A stretch of DNA of 56,340 bases from an uncultured Clostridia bacterium. GTDB taxonomy: Bacteria; Bacillota; Clostridia; Peptostreptococcales; Anaerovoracaceae. This document shows, one piece after another, positions 9,243 through 16,718 of the stretch (the first letter of the stretch is position 1; every line of letters starts with the position of its first letter). The stretch is from contig CAKQOE010000012.1 of NCBI GenBank assembly GCA_934255545.1, positions 1 through 56,340 on the forward strand, given 5' to 3'. The notes beneath the pieces were generated by a model. The model was not told the DNA's origin and did no database searches. It worked only from the letters and a program-made list of their open reading frames with translations. A program made the position numbers and the translations under genes.

Positions 9243-10686
9243 CCTCGTCCTTATCTGATATTACGATAATATCCGCCTTTTTCAGGCTGTGCGCGCCAAC
9301 AGACACATGCGGAGCTATATTTATAACCTCGCACTTTTTTTCAGTTTCATCGCTGAGCCTTCGCATTGACGCAGTATATTCATCCATCGTGCCTTCAGTC
9401 CATACATCATGCACTATGAGCTTAACGTAAAATACACCTGTTCCGTTTTTTCTGAAGCTTATACGCGCGGCGCTGCCGTCAGAAAGATCCGTATACCCAG
9501 GCTCCTTTTCTATCGGTCTGAAAGCGCTGTCGCCTTCATACTTCACAAACCATTCACGTTCAAGCGAGTCGCCGTCTGTCTGGCTTACATCCTCAGCAGT
9601 AACAACAGCGTAACGGCTTTTTTCCTCTCTCGTATATTTCTCTGACATATCTATAGCTGCAACCGGTGCTTTATCAGTATATATTGTAAGATCATCCTGA
9701 AATGTATGTTTATTTTTTCTTGAATCCACAGCAGTTATTTTATATGAAAGATCAGTATCATATTCAAACATGCTCATAAATTCAATACTTCCGCTTACAA
9801 AACATTTTTCTTCATCAACGCTGCATGAAAGATCCCGCGTGATAATATGCGCGCTCTTAGACACTTTTCCATTTTTATTTTCAAGTAAATTTACAAGTAT
9901 TTTTTCTGATCCTTTATCTGCACTGATCTCCAAGTCTATACTTTCGACCGGATATAAAGGATTCTGAGCCGTTTTGAATTCTATCCTCTGCAGCCTGTTC
10001 TGTTTTTTAGCTCCGCCGGTAACACTGATAGTTTCAGGCGCCTTATCTATACTTATACGCTGCTTTTTAGCATATATATAATCATCTCTTACATAAATAC
10101 GCATTTCAAGCTCATAGCTTCCGGGTTTACTGAAAACAGCATTTCTCTGATACCTTTCACATTTCCCCCTGCGTATAGATACAGATCCGCTTTTTTCATC
10201 ATCAGTTACATTAAATTCAAGCCTTACGCTCCCGTCATCATAAAGATCCTTCATTTCTACACGTTTACCGTCAACAGTGTATTCCGATGCATCACTTAAA
10301 AGAACTGTATGTCCTTCATAAGCCACATACGGCATATTTATATGCGGAATAACATTTATGCTTTCACTTGCAGCATGAGCAGATACTATATCGTTATCAT
10401 CATTGCTGATATTTGCAGCGTAAATGCCAACTCCACTTTTTTCATCATTTAATGATCCACTGTCTGAATCACTATGCGCGACATCATTTTCATCTTTCTC
10501 AGCTTCATCGTTGATGTCAGGCTCTAAATAATCTTGTTCGTTCAAAGCGTCGCCCGGCGCCGCTATAGCACCTGACGACGGCTCCGCCGACTGAAAAAGC
10601 ATAAGAGCGCACATAAAAATGCACACATAAGCCCTGAGCTTTTTTCTCCCGGGACCTTTTCTCTTCTTCCCCATACTCCTAACCAT
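9211..10686 (-). CDS. Secreted beta-rich protein, upstream frame with signal peptide (491 aa; probably the N-terminal part of the split gene)
   Basis: The N-terminus has a basic stretch (KKRKGPGRKK) followed by a hydrophobic core AYVCIFMCALMLF and small residues, a plausible Sec signal peptide. An acidic linker and several Ig/PKD-like beta segments follow. The frame ends in IKERFF and a TGA whose first base belongs to a run of eight T. The other frame continues with FFEKFMSAGTEAD across the same bases. Promoter TTGACA-17-TAATCT lies just upstream. The start is ambiguous between two ATGs four codons apart. It is probably a cell-surface or secreted protein; no anchoring motif is visible. Confidence 0.75.
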   Translation of the reverse strand: MVRSMGKKRKGPGRKKLRAYVCIFMCALMLFQSAEPSSGAIAAPGDALNEQDYLEPDINDEAEKDENDVAHSDSDSGSLNDEKSGVGIYAANISNDDNDIVSAHAASESINVIPHINMPYVAYEGHTVLLSDASEYTVDGKRVEMKDLYDDGSVRLEFNVTDDEKSGSVSIRRGKCERYQRNAVFSKPGSYELEMRIYVRDDYIYAKKQRISIDKAPETISVTGGAKKQNRLQRIEFKTAQNPLYPVESIDLEISADKGSEKILVNLLENKNGKVSKSAHIITRDLSCSVDEEKCFVSGSIEFMSMFEYDTDLSYKITAVDSRKNKHTFQDDLTIYTDKAPVAAIDMSEKYTREEKSRYAVVTAEDVSQTDGDSLEREWFVKYEGDSAFRPIEKEPGYTDLSDGSAARISFRKNGTGVFYVKLIVHDVWTEGTMDEYTASMRRLSDETEKKCEVINIAPHVSVGAHSLKKADIIVISDKDEDEKDIKERFF

Positions 10687-10716
10687 TCCTTTCTTTTAAT
10701 TGCAATATTTGTATAT

Positions 10717-10745
10717 AGATTACATATATTTACAAGGAATGTCAA
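10717..10745 (-). promoter_or_regulatory. Promoter of the large surface-protein gene
   Basis: -35 TTGACA (10745-10740) and -10 TAATCT (10722-10717) with a 17-base spacer, about 30 bases before the ATG. Confidence 0.75.
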
Positions 10746-10805
10746 GATTATTTTCTAATAAATGTAAATCAAAATATATTTTAATGATCCACGCTGTGAC
10801 TCCTG

Positions 10806-10822
10806 CGCGCGCCCGGCGCGCG
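10806..10822. repeat. Triloop palindrome CGCGCGC-CCG-GCGCGCG
   Basis: Perfect 7-bp stem with a CCG loop, in AT-rich intergenic DNA. It is a member of the dispersed triloop family in this window (others at 13988, 19907, 21503, 23551, 27799, 41894, 43503). Confidence 0.75.
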
Positions 10823-10898
10823 ATATCATCGCTGATCAGATATTCACACAAGCTGTAAACTGTATAACTGTATGCTTAAATTATTACAAAAAGAAATG

Positions 10899-10932
10899 AC
10901 CGCCGCACATGCTTGCACATGCGCGGCGGCCT
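10899..10932 (-). terminator. Terminator of ilvB
   Basis: A long GC-rich hairpin (GCCGCCGC.GCATGTGC with the complementary arm) just after the ilvB stop, followed on the minus strand by a T-rich tract. Confidence 0.85.
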
Positions 10933-10960
10933 TATCCAATTCCCAAATATATTTATACGG

Positions 10961-12637
10961 TTATTTTGTTCCTATGTCCTTAGCAGAAAGAACCTGATCA
11001 TGCATAGCATTTCCAGGAGGGACTATCGGGAACACGTCACGGTCTGAATCTATATCACACGTGATGACATTTCCCTTACCGCTTGCAACTGCCTTTTCAA
11101 GAGCATCCTTCAGACCGTCAAGAGTATTAACTCTGTAGCCGTCGAGTCCGAATGCTTCAGCAAGCTTGACATAATCGATAACGTCAGGAAGCGTAGTTGA
11201 AGAATATCTCTTATCAAAGAAAAGCTTCTGCCACTGGCGTACCATTCCGAGAACGTTGTTCTTGAATACTACAGTTATGATAGGAAGCTCCTGTGCAGCT
11301 ACAGTCGCGAGCTCATTGCAGTTCATCCTGAAGCTGCCGTCGCCGGTAACATGTATGACCTGAGTGTCAGGGTTTCCTATACGAGCGCCTATCGCAGCGC
11401 CGAGACCGAATCCCATAGTTCCGAGTCCGCCTGATGTGATAAAGTGATTAGGCTTTTTGAACGGCCAGAACTGAGCAGTCCACATCTGGTGCTGACCTAC
11501 ATCAGTAGCAACGATCACGTCATCGCCAAGCACATCGTGCATAACTCTGAAAATGTTCTCAGGAACAAATTCGTCAGGAGCTGCAGTTGAAGGCTTTCTG
11601 AAAGAATCTATCTTTGCGAGCCATTCAGGATGCTCACTGTCTGAGATCTCTGAGATCACTTTATCGAGTATGACATTTATATCTCCTACAAGAGCGCTGT
11701 CTACCAGTACATTTTTATCTATCTCTGAGTTATCTATGTCTATCTGGACTATCTTTGCGTTTTTTGCAAAGCTGTTTACATCGCCTGTAACTCTGTCACT
11801 GAAACGAGCGCCTATAGCGATAAGCAGATCTGAGTTGTACACAGCCTGATTTGCTTCCTTTGAGCCGTGCATCCCAACCATTCCGAGAGACAGTTTATGA
11901 TCCCTGGGGATAGCTCCGAGATTCATAAGCGTTGAAACAACAGGGATATCAGCTTTTTCAGCAAGCTTTACGAGCTTGTCCGAAGCCTTTGCTGTTATAA
12001 CGCCTCCGCCTGCGTATATGAGCGGGCGTTCAGCCTTGTTGATGCTTTCAGCAAGAGCATTTATATCCGCTTCTGTAAAAAGCTCAGGCGGTTCTGCCGG
12101 CGGAGCCGGCGTCTCCGGAGTGTATTCGCATAATTTTACCATCAGATCCTTAGGAACATCCACAAGGACCGGACCCGGACGTCCGCTCCTTGCGATGTTG
12201 AAGGCTTCTCTTATGCATTCTGCTATATCCTCAACACGGCTCACAAAGAAATTGTGCTTAGTGATAGGGATAGTTATACCTGCGATATCGACCTCCTGGA
12301 AAGAATCCTTTCCTATGAGGCTCAGCGGGACCTGACCCGTGATAACGACCATAGGGATGGAATCCATAAATGCTGTCGCTATACCGGTAACAGTATTAGT
12401 AGCGCCCGGACCGCTCGTAGCAAATGCGACGCCGACCTTTCCCGTCGAACGGGCATAACCGTCCGCAGCGTGAGTCGCTCCCTGCTCGTGGCTTGTGAGC
12501 ACATGTTTTATTTCGTCTCTATAATCATATAACGCATCATATAATGGCATGATCTGTCCGCCCGGGTATCCGAATATAGTATCTACGCCCTGTTCGCGCA
12601 GACATTCCATTATAATTTTTGAACCTTTTATTTCCAT
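10961..12637 (-). CDS. ilvB: Acetolactate synthase large (catalytic) subunit
   Basis: Thiamine-diphosphate enzyme for the first common step of valine, leucine and isoleucine synthesis (two pyruvate to acetolactate, or pyruvate plus 2-oxobutyrate). The N-terminus has the YPGGQIMPLYDAL and SHEQGATHAADGYAR motifs with the catalytic Glu. The C-terminus has the TPP motif GDGSFRMN...NN and the MVRQWQ segment typical of biosynthetic, FAD-containing AHAS. The 558 residues fit the family. The Pro-rich linker TPETPAPPAEPP, after the PYR domain, is encoded by the palindrome GCCGGC-GGA-GCCGGC (12096-12110). ilvC lies 65 bases upstream in the same direction. No ilvN regulatory subunit is present in the window. 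Confidence 0.96.
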   Translation of the reverse strand: MEIKGSKIIMECLREQGVDTIFGYPGGQIMPLYDALYDYRDEIKHVLTSHEQGATHAADGYARSTGKVGVAFATSGPGATNTVTGIATAFMDSIPMVVITGQVPLSLIGKDSFQEVDIAGITIPITKHNFFVSRVEDIAECIREAFNIARSGRPGPVLVDVPKDLMVKLCEYTPETPAPPAEPPELFTEADINALAESINKAERPLIYAGGGVITAKASDKLVKLAEKADIPVVSTLMNLGAIPRDHKLSLGMVGMHGSKEANQAVYNSDLLIAIGARFSDRVTGDVNSFAKNAKIVQIDIDNSEIDKNVLVDSALVGDINVILDKVISEISDSEHPEWLAKIDSFRKPSTAAPDEFVPENIFRVMHDVLGDDVIVATDVGQHQMWTAQFWPFKKPNHFITSGGLGTMGFGLGAAIGARIGNPDTQVIHVTGDGSFRMNCNELATVAAQELPIITVVFKNNVLGMVRQWQKLFFDKRYSSTTLPDVIDYVKLAEAFGLDGYRVNTLDGLKDALEKAVASGKGNVITCDIDSDRDVFPIVPPGNAMHDQVLSAKDIGTK

Positions 12638-12702
12638 TATTAAACCTGCAAAGTTGTTATGACTAAAGCTGTTACTTTTAAAATTATTGCTTTTAAAAGC
12701 TA

Positions 12703-13698
12703 TTACTTTTCGTCGCTCCAGCAGTACATCTTTCTGAGTTCCTTACCAACTTCTTCGAGCTGATGAGAAGCGTGGATCTTTCTTGAAGCGAGGAAGTGCT
12801 GTCTGCCTACCTTGTTTTCCATGATGAAGTTTCTTGCGAAAGTACCGTCCTGGATCTCAGAGAGGACCTTCTTCATTTCCTTCTTAGTATCCTCAGTGAT
12901 GATCCTCTTACCGATCTCATAGTCACCGAATTCAGCAGTGTTAGAGATAGAGTTTCTCATTTCAGTGAAGCCTCCATGATAGATAAGGTCAACGATGAGC
13001 TTCATTTCATGGATGCACTCGAAGTAAGCGTTTCTTGGGTCATAACCAGCTTCAACGAGAGTTTCGAAACCAGCCTGCATGAGGGCAGTTACGCCGCCGC
13101 AGAGGACAGCCTGTTCACCGAAGAGGTCTGTTTCTGTTTCTGTCTGGAATGTAGTTTCGAGGATAGCTGCTCTTGCGCCGCCGATACCTGCGCCGTAAGC
13201 TAAAGCAAGATCCTGAGCCTTACCTGTAGCATCCTGATATACAGCTACGAGGCAAGGAACACCCTTACCTGCAACGTATTCGCTTCTTACTGTGTGACCA
13301 GGTCCCTTAGGAGCGATCATAGTAACATCTACGTCAGCAGGTGGTACGATAGTCTGGAAGTGGATGTTGAAACCGTGAGCAAACATGAGCATATTGCCAG
13401 GCTTGAGGTTTGGAGCGATGCTTTCTTCATATATAGCCTGCTGCTTTTCATCAGGTGTAAGTATCATGATGATGTCTGCAGCGGCAGCAGCTTCAGCAGC
13501 AGTAGCAACCTTAAGGCCTGCTTCTTCAGCAACCTTCCATGACTTTGAACCCTCATAAAGACCAACAACAACATCTACGCCGCTTTCCTTAAGGTTGAGC
13601 GCATGAGCGTGACCCTGGCTGCCGTAACCGATGATAGCTACAGTTTTTCCGTCTAAAAGTGAGAGATTACAATCATTCTGATAAAAGATCTTTGCCAT
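12703..13698 (-). CDS. ilvC: Ketol-acid reductoisomerase, class I
   Basis: Converts acetolactate or acetohydroxybutyrate to the dihydroxy acids with NADPH and Mg2+, the second step of branched-chain amino acid synthesis. The 331-residue length is typical of short class I enzymes. The Rossmann motif GYGSQGHAHALNL is near the N-terminus, and the metal-binding EIHEMKLIVDLIYHGG-type segment is present in the knotted C-terminal domain (here ECIHEMKLIVDLIYHGG). The start MAKIFYQND was chosen because GGAGG lies 8 bases upstream; a start five codons earlier would overlap that site. It is co-transcribed with ilvB from a good promoter about 170 bases upstream. Confidence 0.98.
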   Translation of the reverse strand: MAKIFYQNDCNLSLLDGKTVAIIGYGSQGHAHALNLKESGVDVVVGLYEGSKSWKVAEEAGLKVATAAEAAAAADIIMILTPDEKQQAIYEESIAPNLKPGNMLMFAHGFNIHFQTIVPPADVDVTMIAPKGPGHTVRSEYVAGKGVPCLVAVYQDATGKAQDLALAYGAGIGGARAAILETTFQTETETDLFGEQAVLCGGVTALMQAGFETLVEAGYDPRNAYFECIHEMKLIVDLIYHGGFTEMRNSISNTAEFGDYEIGKRIITEDTKKEMKKVLSEIQDGTFARNFIMENKVGRQHFLASRKIHASHQLEEVGKELRKMYCWSDEK

Positions 13699-13873
13699 TT
13701 TCTTTTCCTCCATTGTAAAAAAGAATTTATTAATAAAATAATTTTATCTAGCAGTTTAAAGTTTATTTCTCTTCTGCCGCATGTATATAAACCGGTCATA
13801 CCAATCGGCTTACAAGCTTTATTTTTCAACAGATGCAAGTTTCGTAAAATCACATCTGCCGAAGTTTTAAGCA

Positions 13874-13902
13874 AGTATACCGCAATAAACGGAATATATC
13901 AA
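13874..13902 (-). promoter_or_regulatory. Promoter of ilvC-ilvB
   Basis: -35 TTGATA (13902-13897), 17-base spacer, -10 TATACT (13879-13874). The resulting leader of about 170 bases contains a CAGATG/CATCTG hairpin but no T-box core, so leader control is unproven. Confidence 0.82.
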
Positions 13903-13942
13903 TAATATTAAATAAAGTTAATAAAAATAATTTCAAAAGCCG

Positions 13943-14004
13943 CATCCCTCACGGGATGAGCATCCGGCGCCGCAGCGCCGAAACAGTGATCCGCCGGGCG
14001 GATC
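13943..14004. repeat. Three tandem palindromes of the dispersed hairpin families
   Basis: CATCCC-TCAC-GGGATG (13943-13958), CGGCGC-CGCA-GCGCCG (13965-13980) and GATCCGC-CGG-GCGGATC (13988-14004) follow each other within 62 bases, all with perfect stems. They fill the gap between the ilvC promoter and the end of the radical SAM gene. Confidence 0.8.
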
Positions 14005-14033
14005 GTCAGGATATTGCAGCGGCCATCCAGTGT

Positions 14034-14990
14034 TTACCGGCCGCCCTTCCTGAAGCTGTAATAATCACGGTCCAGGTAATCGCATCTGCTTCCCTGAGCC
14101 GACCCGCGGCTCTCAAGCCGCTCTGTTATCATGTCGCGTATGCGCCACCAGCTCATGCCCCAGTTGCAGAAAACGGTGTTTTCTTCAGGGGCTCTGCTCA
14201 CAAGGCGCTGCACTGCCATATCAGGCGATATGTTTTCAAGAAACATCACTGCGCGGTCAGCGTATTCTTCCGGAGAAATTATGGTAAACTCGCCGGCTTC
14301 GTACCTGCGCGCAAGCTCGGTGCCCTTCTCTATATAAAGAGAATGCAGCTTTACCTGCTCTACTCTGAGCGCAGTCAGTATCCTGGCCGTTTCGACAGCG
14401 TTTATGTCATCGTCCCACGGGAGATCGAGTATGACATGCGCGCACACTTCGAAGCCGAAGCTGTGTATACGCAGCACTGCGTCTATGAACTCCGCAAGAC
14501 CATGTCCCCTGTTTATCTGCCTCAGCGTATGCGGATCTGAGCTTTGAAGTCCGAGTTCTATGCATACATCACAGCCTGACGCCTCTGAAACGTCTCTTAT
14601 AACGCTCAGATACCTGTCAGATATGCAGTCGGGACGCGTCGATATACATATCTCGACTATGCCTTCTGCTGATGAAGCTTCTTCAATATACCTGCGCAGA
14701 TCCTCAAGCGGCAGATATGTGTTTGAAAAATTCTGAAAATATGCGGTGAATTTTGCAGCTCCGTATCTTTTTCCTATATATTCCATATTTTTAACGAGCT
14801 GATCCATTACTGACAGTGTGTCAGGAAGATTTTCAAAACCCGCTCCGGCCTCGCCGCAGAATGAGCATCCGCCGGTGCCTATCGCGCCGTCCCTGTTGGG
14901 ACACGACACTGGTATATTTACCGGCAGCTTATAAACTTTTTCACCGTATTTTTCACGCATTGCTTCAGCATAGCTTCTGTATAATGACAT
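14034..14990 (-). CDS. Radical SAM protein of the TIGR01212/YhcC type
   Basis: A radical S-adenosylmethionine enzyme with the iron-sulfur cluster motif in the unusual spacing C-x12-C-x2-C (CPNRDGAIGTGGCSFC), typical of the TIGR01212 family. Other conserved blocks are FQNFSNTYLP, ELGLQSSDPHTLRQINRGH and VILDLPWDD. Members have been associated with tRNA or wobble-base chemistry, but I do not assign a reaction. The start is ATG with AGGTGA immediately upstream; GTG two codons earlier is the alternative. The C-terminus (ESRGSAQGSR) is encoded by two overlapping palindromes (around 14089-14120) and may be extended by such an insertion. Confidence 0.88.
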   Translation of the reverse strand: MSLYRSYAEAMREKYGEKVYKLPVNIPVSCPNRDGAIGTGGCSFCGEAGAGFENLPDTLSVMDQLVKNMEYIGKRYGAAKFTAYFQNFSNTYLPLEDLRRYIEEASSAEGIVEICISTRPDCISDRYLSVIRDVSEASGCDVCIELGLQSSDPHTLRQINRGHGLAEFIDAVLRIHSFGFEVCAHVILDLPWDDDINAVETARILTALRVEQVKLHSLYIEKGTELARRYEAGEFTIISPEEYADRAVMFLENISPDMAVQRLVSRAPEENTVFCNWGMSWWRIRDMITERLESRGSAQGSRCDYLDRDYYSFRKGGR

Positions 14991-15005
14991 TTTCACCTGC
15001 CTGTC

Positions 15006-15021
15006 CGCGGCACCGGCCGCG
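15006..15021. repeat. Palindrome CGCGGC-ACCG-GCCGCG
   Basis: A perfect 6-bp stem with a 4-base loop directly upstream of the radical SAM gene. It has the geometry of the dispersed tetraloop family but a different loop. Confidence 0.5.
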
Positions 15022-15043
15022 ATACAACATGATATAAATGATA

Positions 15044-15077
15044 TAAAAAGAGCCGCCTCTTTATAGAGACGGCTCTG
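15044..15077 (-). terminator. Terminator of the P-loop gene
   Basis: AGAGCCG pairs with CGGCTCT, with further pairing of CTCT and AGAG inside, followed by TTTTT on the minus strand. Confidence 0.87.
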
Positions 15078-15100
15078 ATGGTCTTTTGATTAAGTACGCT

Positions 15101-15523
15101 TTACTTGTTTATGATCTCATACTGTCTTACTGATGCGTCAAGATCTTCAAGATCTGCGCTCAGGCTTACCATGAAATCAATAGAATACTTCTCTGAAATA
15201 TTCTGGAGCTTCTTGAGGAACTCAGGAAGATCACGGACTGTTATGTCTGCATGCTTTAATATGCTGTCGATGAAAATCTCCTGGATATCATAGTTAGAAC
15301 TGATAATGCCGTATATAAATCCGATATATTCATCGATGTTAGTCACATATTCAAACTCGTCCATAACGATCATTCTGATCTCACGATCGAGGTCATGCTT
15401 CAGTCTGTCATCCTTGATGATGAATACGATGCTGCCGTCCTTTTCATGGCTTGCCTGGTTAGCGGCATCTACCATCATCTTTGTTTTGCCCGTTCCCTTA
15501 CGTCCTACGATAAGCTTTACCAT
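15101..15523 (-). CDS. Small P-loop NTP-binding protein (140 aa)
   Basis: A short cytosolic protein starting MVKLIVGRKGTGKTKMMVDA, with Walker A GRKGTGKT at residues 7-14. A hydrophobic strand ending in Asp (IQEIFIDSI, about 80-88) may be Walker B, and VSLSADLEDL near the C-terminus resembles a sensor strand. The size and layout resemble the small PilT/twitching-motility-like ATP-binding proteins annotated in clostridia, but no pilus genes are near. AAGGAGG precedes the ATG and a terminator follows, so it is transcribed alone. Function unknown; NTP binding is likely. Confidence 0.82.
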   Translation of the reverse strand: MVKLIVGRKGTGKTKMMVDAANQASHEKDGSIVFIIKDDRLKHDLDREIRMIVMDEFEYVTNIDEYIGFIYGIISSNYDIQEIFIDSILKHADITVRDLPEFLKKLQNISEKYSIDFMVSLSADLEDLDASVRQYEIINK

Positions 15524-15650
15524 CTGTAGTCGCCTCCTTTTCTAATTAGTACACTAACGGATTAACCTCATTATACTATCTCGAAAAGAAAAGAACAATA
15601 TAAAAAAATATTTAATTGTAAAATTTTACTTGCTATTTCACATCTTTACA

Positions 15651-16715
15651 TTAAAGATGCTCCGCTTTGCCTTCGGCAGTCAGCCTGAGCTGTCCGCACG
15701 CCGCCGAGATATCGCTTCCAAGCTCGCGTCTTACCGTTACTTCTATCCCTTTTGAAGAAAGTACGGCTGCGAACTTTTCCGCGTGTTTCCTGGCGCTTCC
15801 TCTGAAATCCTTTTCGCTGACGCGATTTAAAGGTATAAGGTTGACGTGGCACAGCATACCTCTGAGCCTTGCCGCAAGCTGGGCGGCATTTTCCATAGAA
15901 TCGTTCACTCCCTCTATGAGAGCGTATTCAAAGGTTATCCTTCTGTGAGTCTTTTCTGTATATTTCCTGCATACAGAAAGCAGCTCGCTCATCGAGCAGC
16001 TTTTCGCAACCGGCATCAGCTTCAGCCTGATCTCATCAGACGGAGCATGAAGCGATACTGCGAGATTTACCTGCGGCATATCGTCAGCAAACCTCATTAT
16101 CTTTTCAGTGAGGCCGCACGTTGATACAGTGATGTTTCTGAGGCTTATATTAAGCCCCCTTTCTTCATGAAATATATTTAATGCGCGGATAAGCTCGTCG
16201 TAATTGTCGAACGGTTCACCCGTTCCCATAACTACTATATGGCCTATGCGCTCGCCTGTGTCTCTTTCCATCGCAGACACCTGGTCGATCATCTCGCCGG
16301 CGTTGAGCCCGCGCTCAAGACCGTTTATGCCTGAAGCGCAGAACGCGCATCCCATGCGGCAGCCAGCCTGCGATGATATGCAGGCTGTATTGCCGTACTT
16401 GTATTTCATGAAAACACTTTCCACAGCGTGGCCGCCGCGCACGCCGAACAGGTATTTTTTTGTGCCGTCAGAAGCAGATTCCTGCTTTCTCAGCAGCTGA
16501 ACTGAATTTATCTCAGCGCAGCTTTCAAGTTTTTCTCTCAACGGCTTCGACAGCTCTGTGATCTGCTCAAAGGTATCGACCCCCTGATACAGCTTTCTGA
16601 ACACCTGATCCGCGCGGAATTTCTTTTCGCCTATTGACTCAAAGAAGCCGCGCATCTCATCATATGTCATATTTTTGAGCTGCTTAATGCCGCTTTCGCC
16701 GCCGATACTGTTCAC
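15651..16715 (-). CDS. rlmN: Dual-specificity rRNA/tRNA adenine-C2 methyltransferase RlmN
   Basis: Radical SAM methyltransferase that methylates A2503 of 23S rRNA and A37 of some tRNAs. The cluster motif is CRMGCAFC within QAGCRMGCAFCASG. MGTGEPFDNYDEL and the C-terminal catalytic Cys in AACGQL are conserved, and the N-terminal part contains GEKKFRADQVFRKLYQG. The 354-residue length is normal. Translation appears to start at GTG three bases after the ileS stop, which suggests translational coupling. A later ATG (MTYDEMRGF) would also give a family-like N-terminus. Confidence 0.96.
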   Translation of the reverse strand: MNSIGGESGIKQLKNMTYDEMRGFFESIGEKKFRADQVFRKLYQGVDTFEQITELSKPLREKLESCAEINSVQLLRKQESASDGTKKYLFGVRGGHAVESVFMKYKYGNTACISSQAGCRMGCAFCASGINGLERGLNAGEMIDQVSAMERDTGERIGHIVVMGTGEPFDNYDELIRALNIFHEERGLNISLRNITVSTCGLTEKIMRFADDMPQVNLAVSLHAPSDEIRLKLMPVAKSCSMSELLSVCRKYTEKTHRRITFEYALIEGVNDSMENAAQLAARLRGMLCHVNLIPLNRVSEKDFRGSARKHAEKFAAVLSSKGIEVTVRRELGSDISAACGQLRLTAEGKAEHL

Positions 16716-16718
16716 AGC

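Noticed and set aside
13653..13874. Short frame with a Leu/Ile-rich stretch upstream of ilvC, resembling an attenuation leader peptide
   Set aside because: It has no ribosome binding site, runs past the ilvC start in another frame, and no terminator/antiterminator pair was found in the leader.
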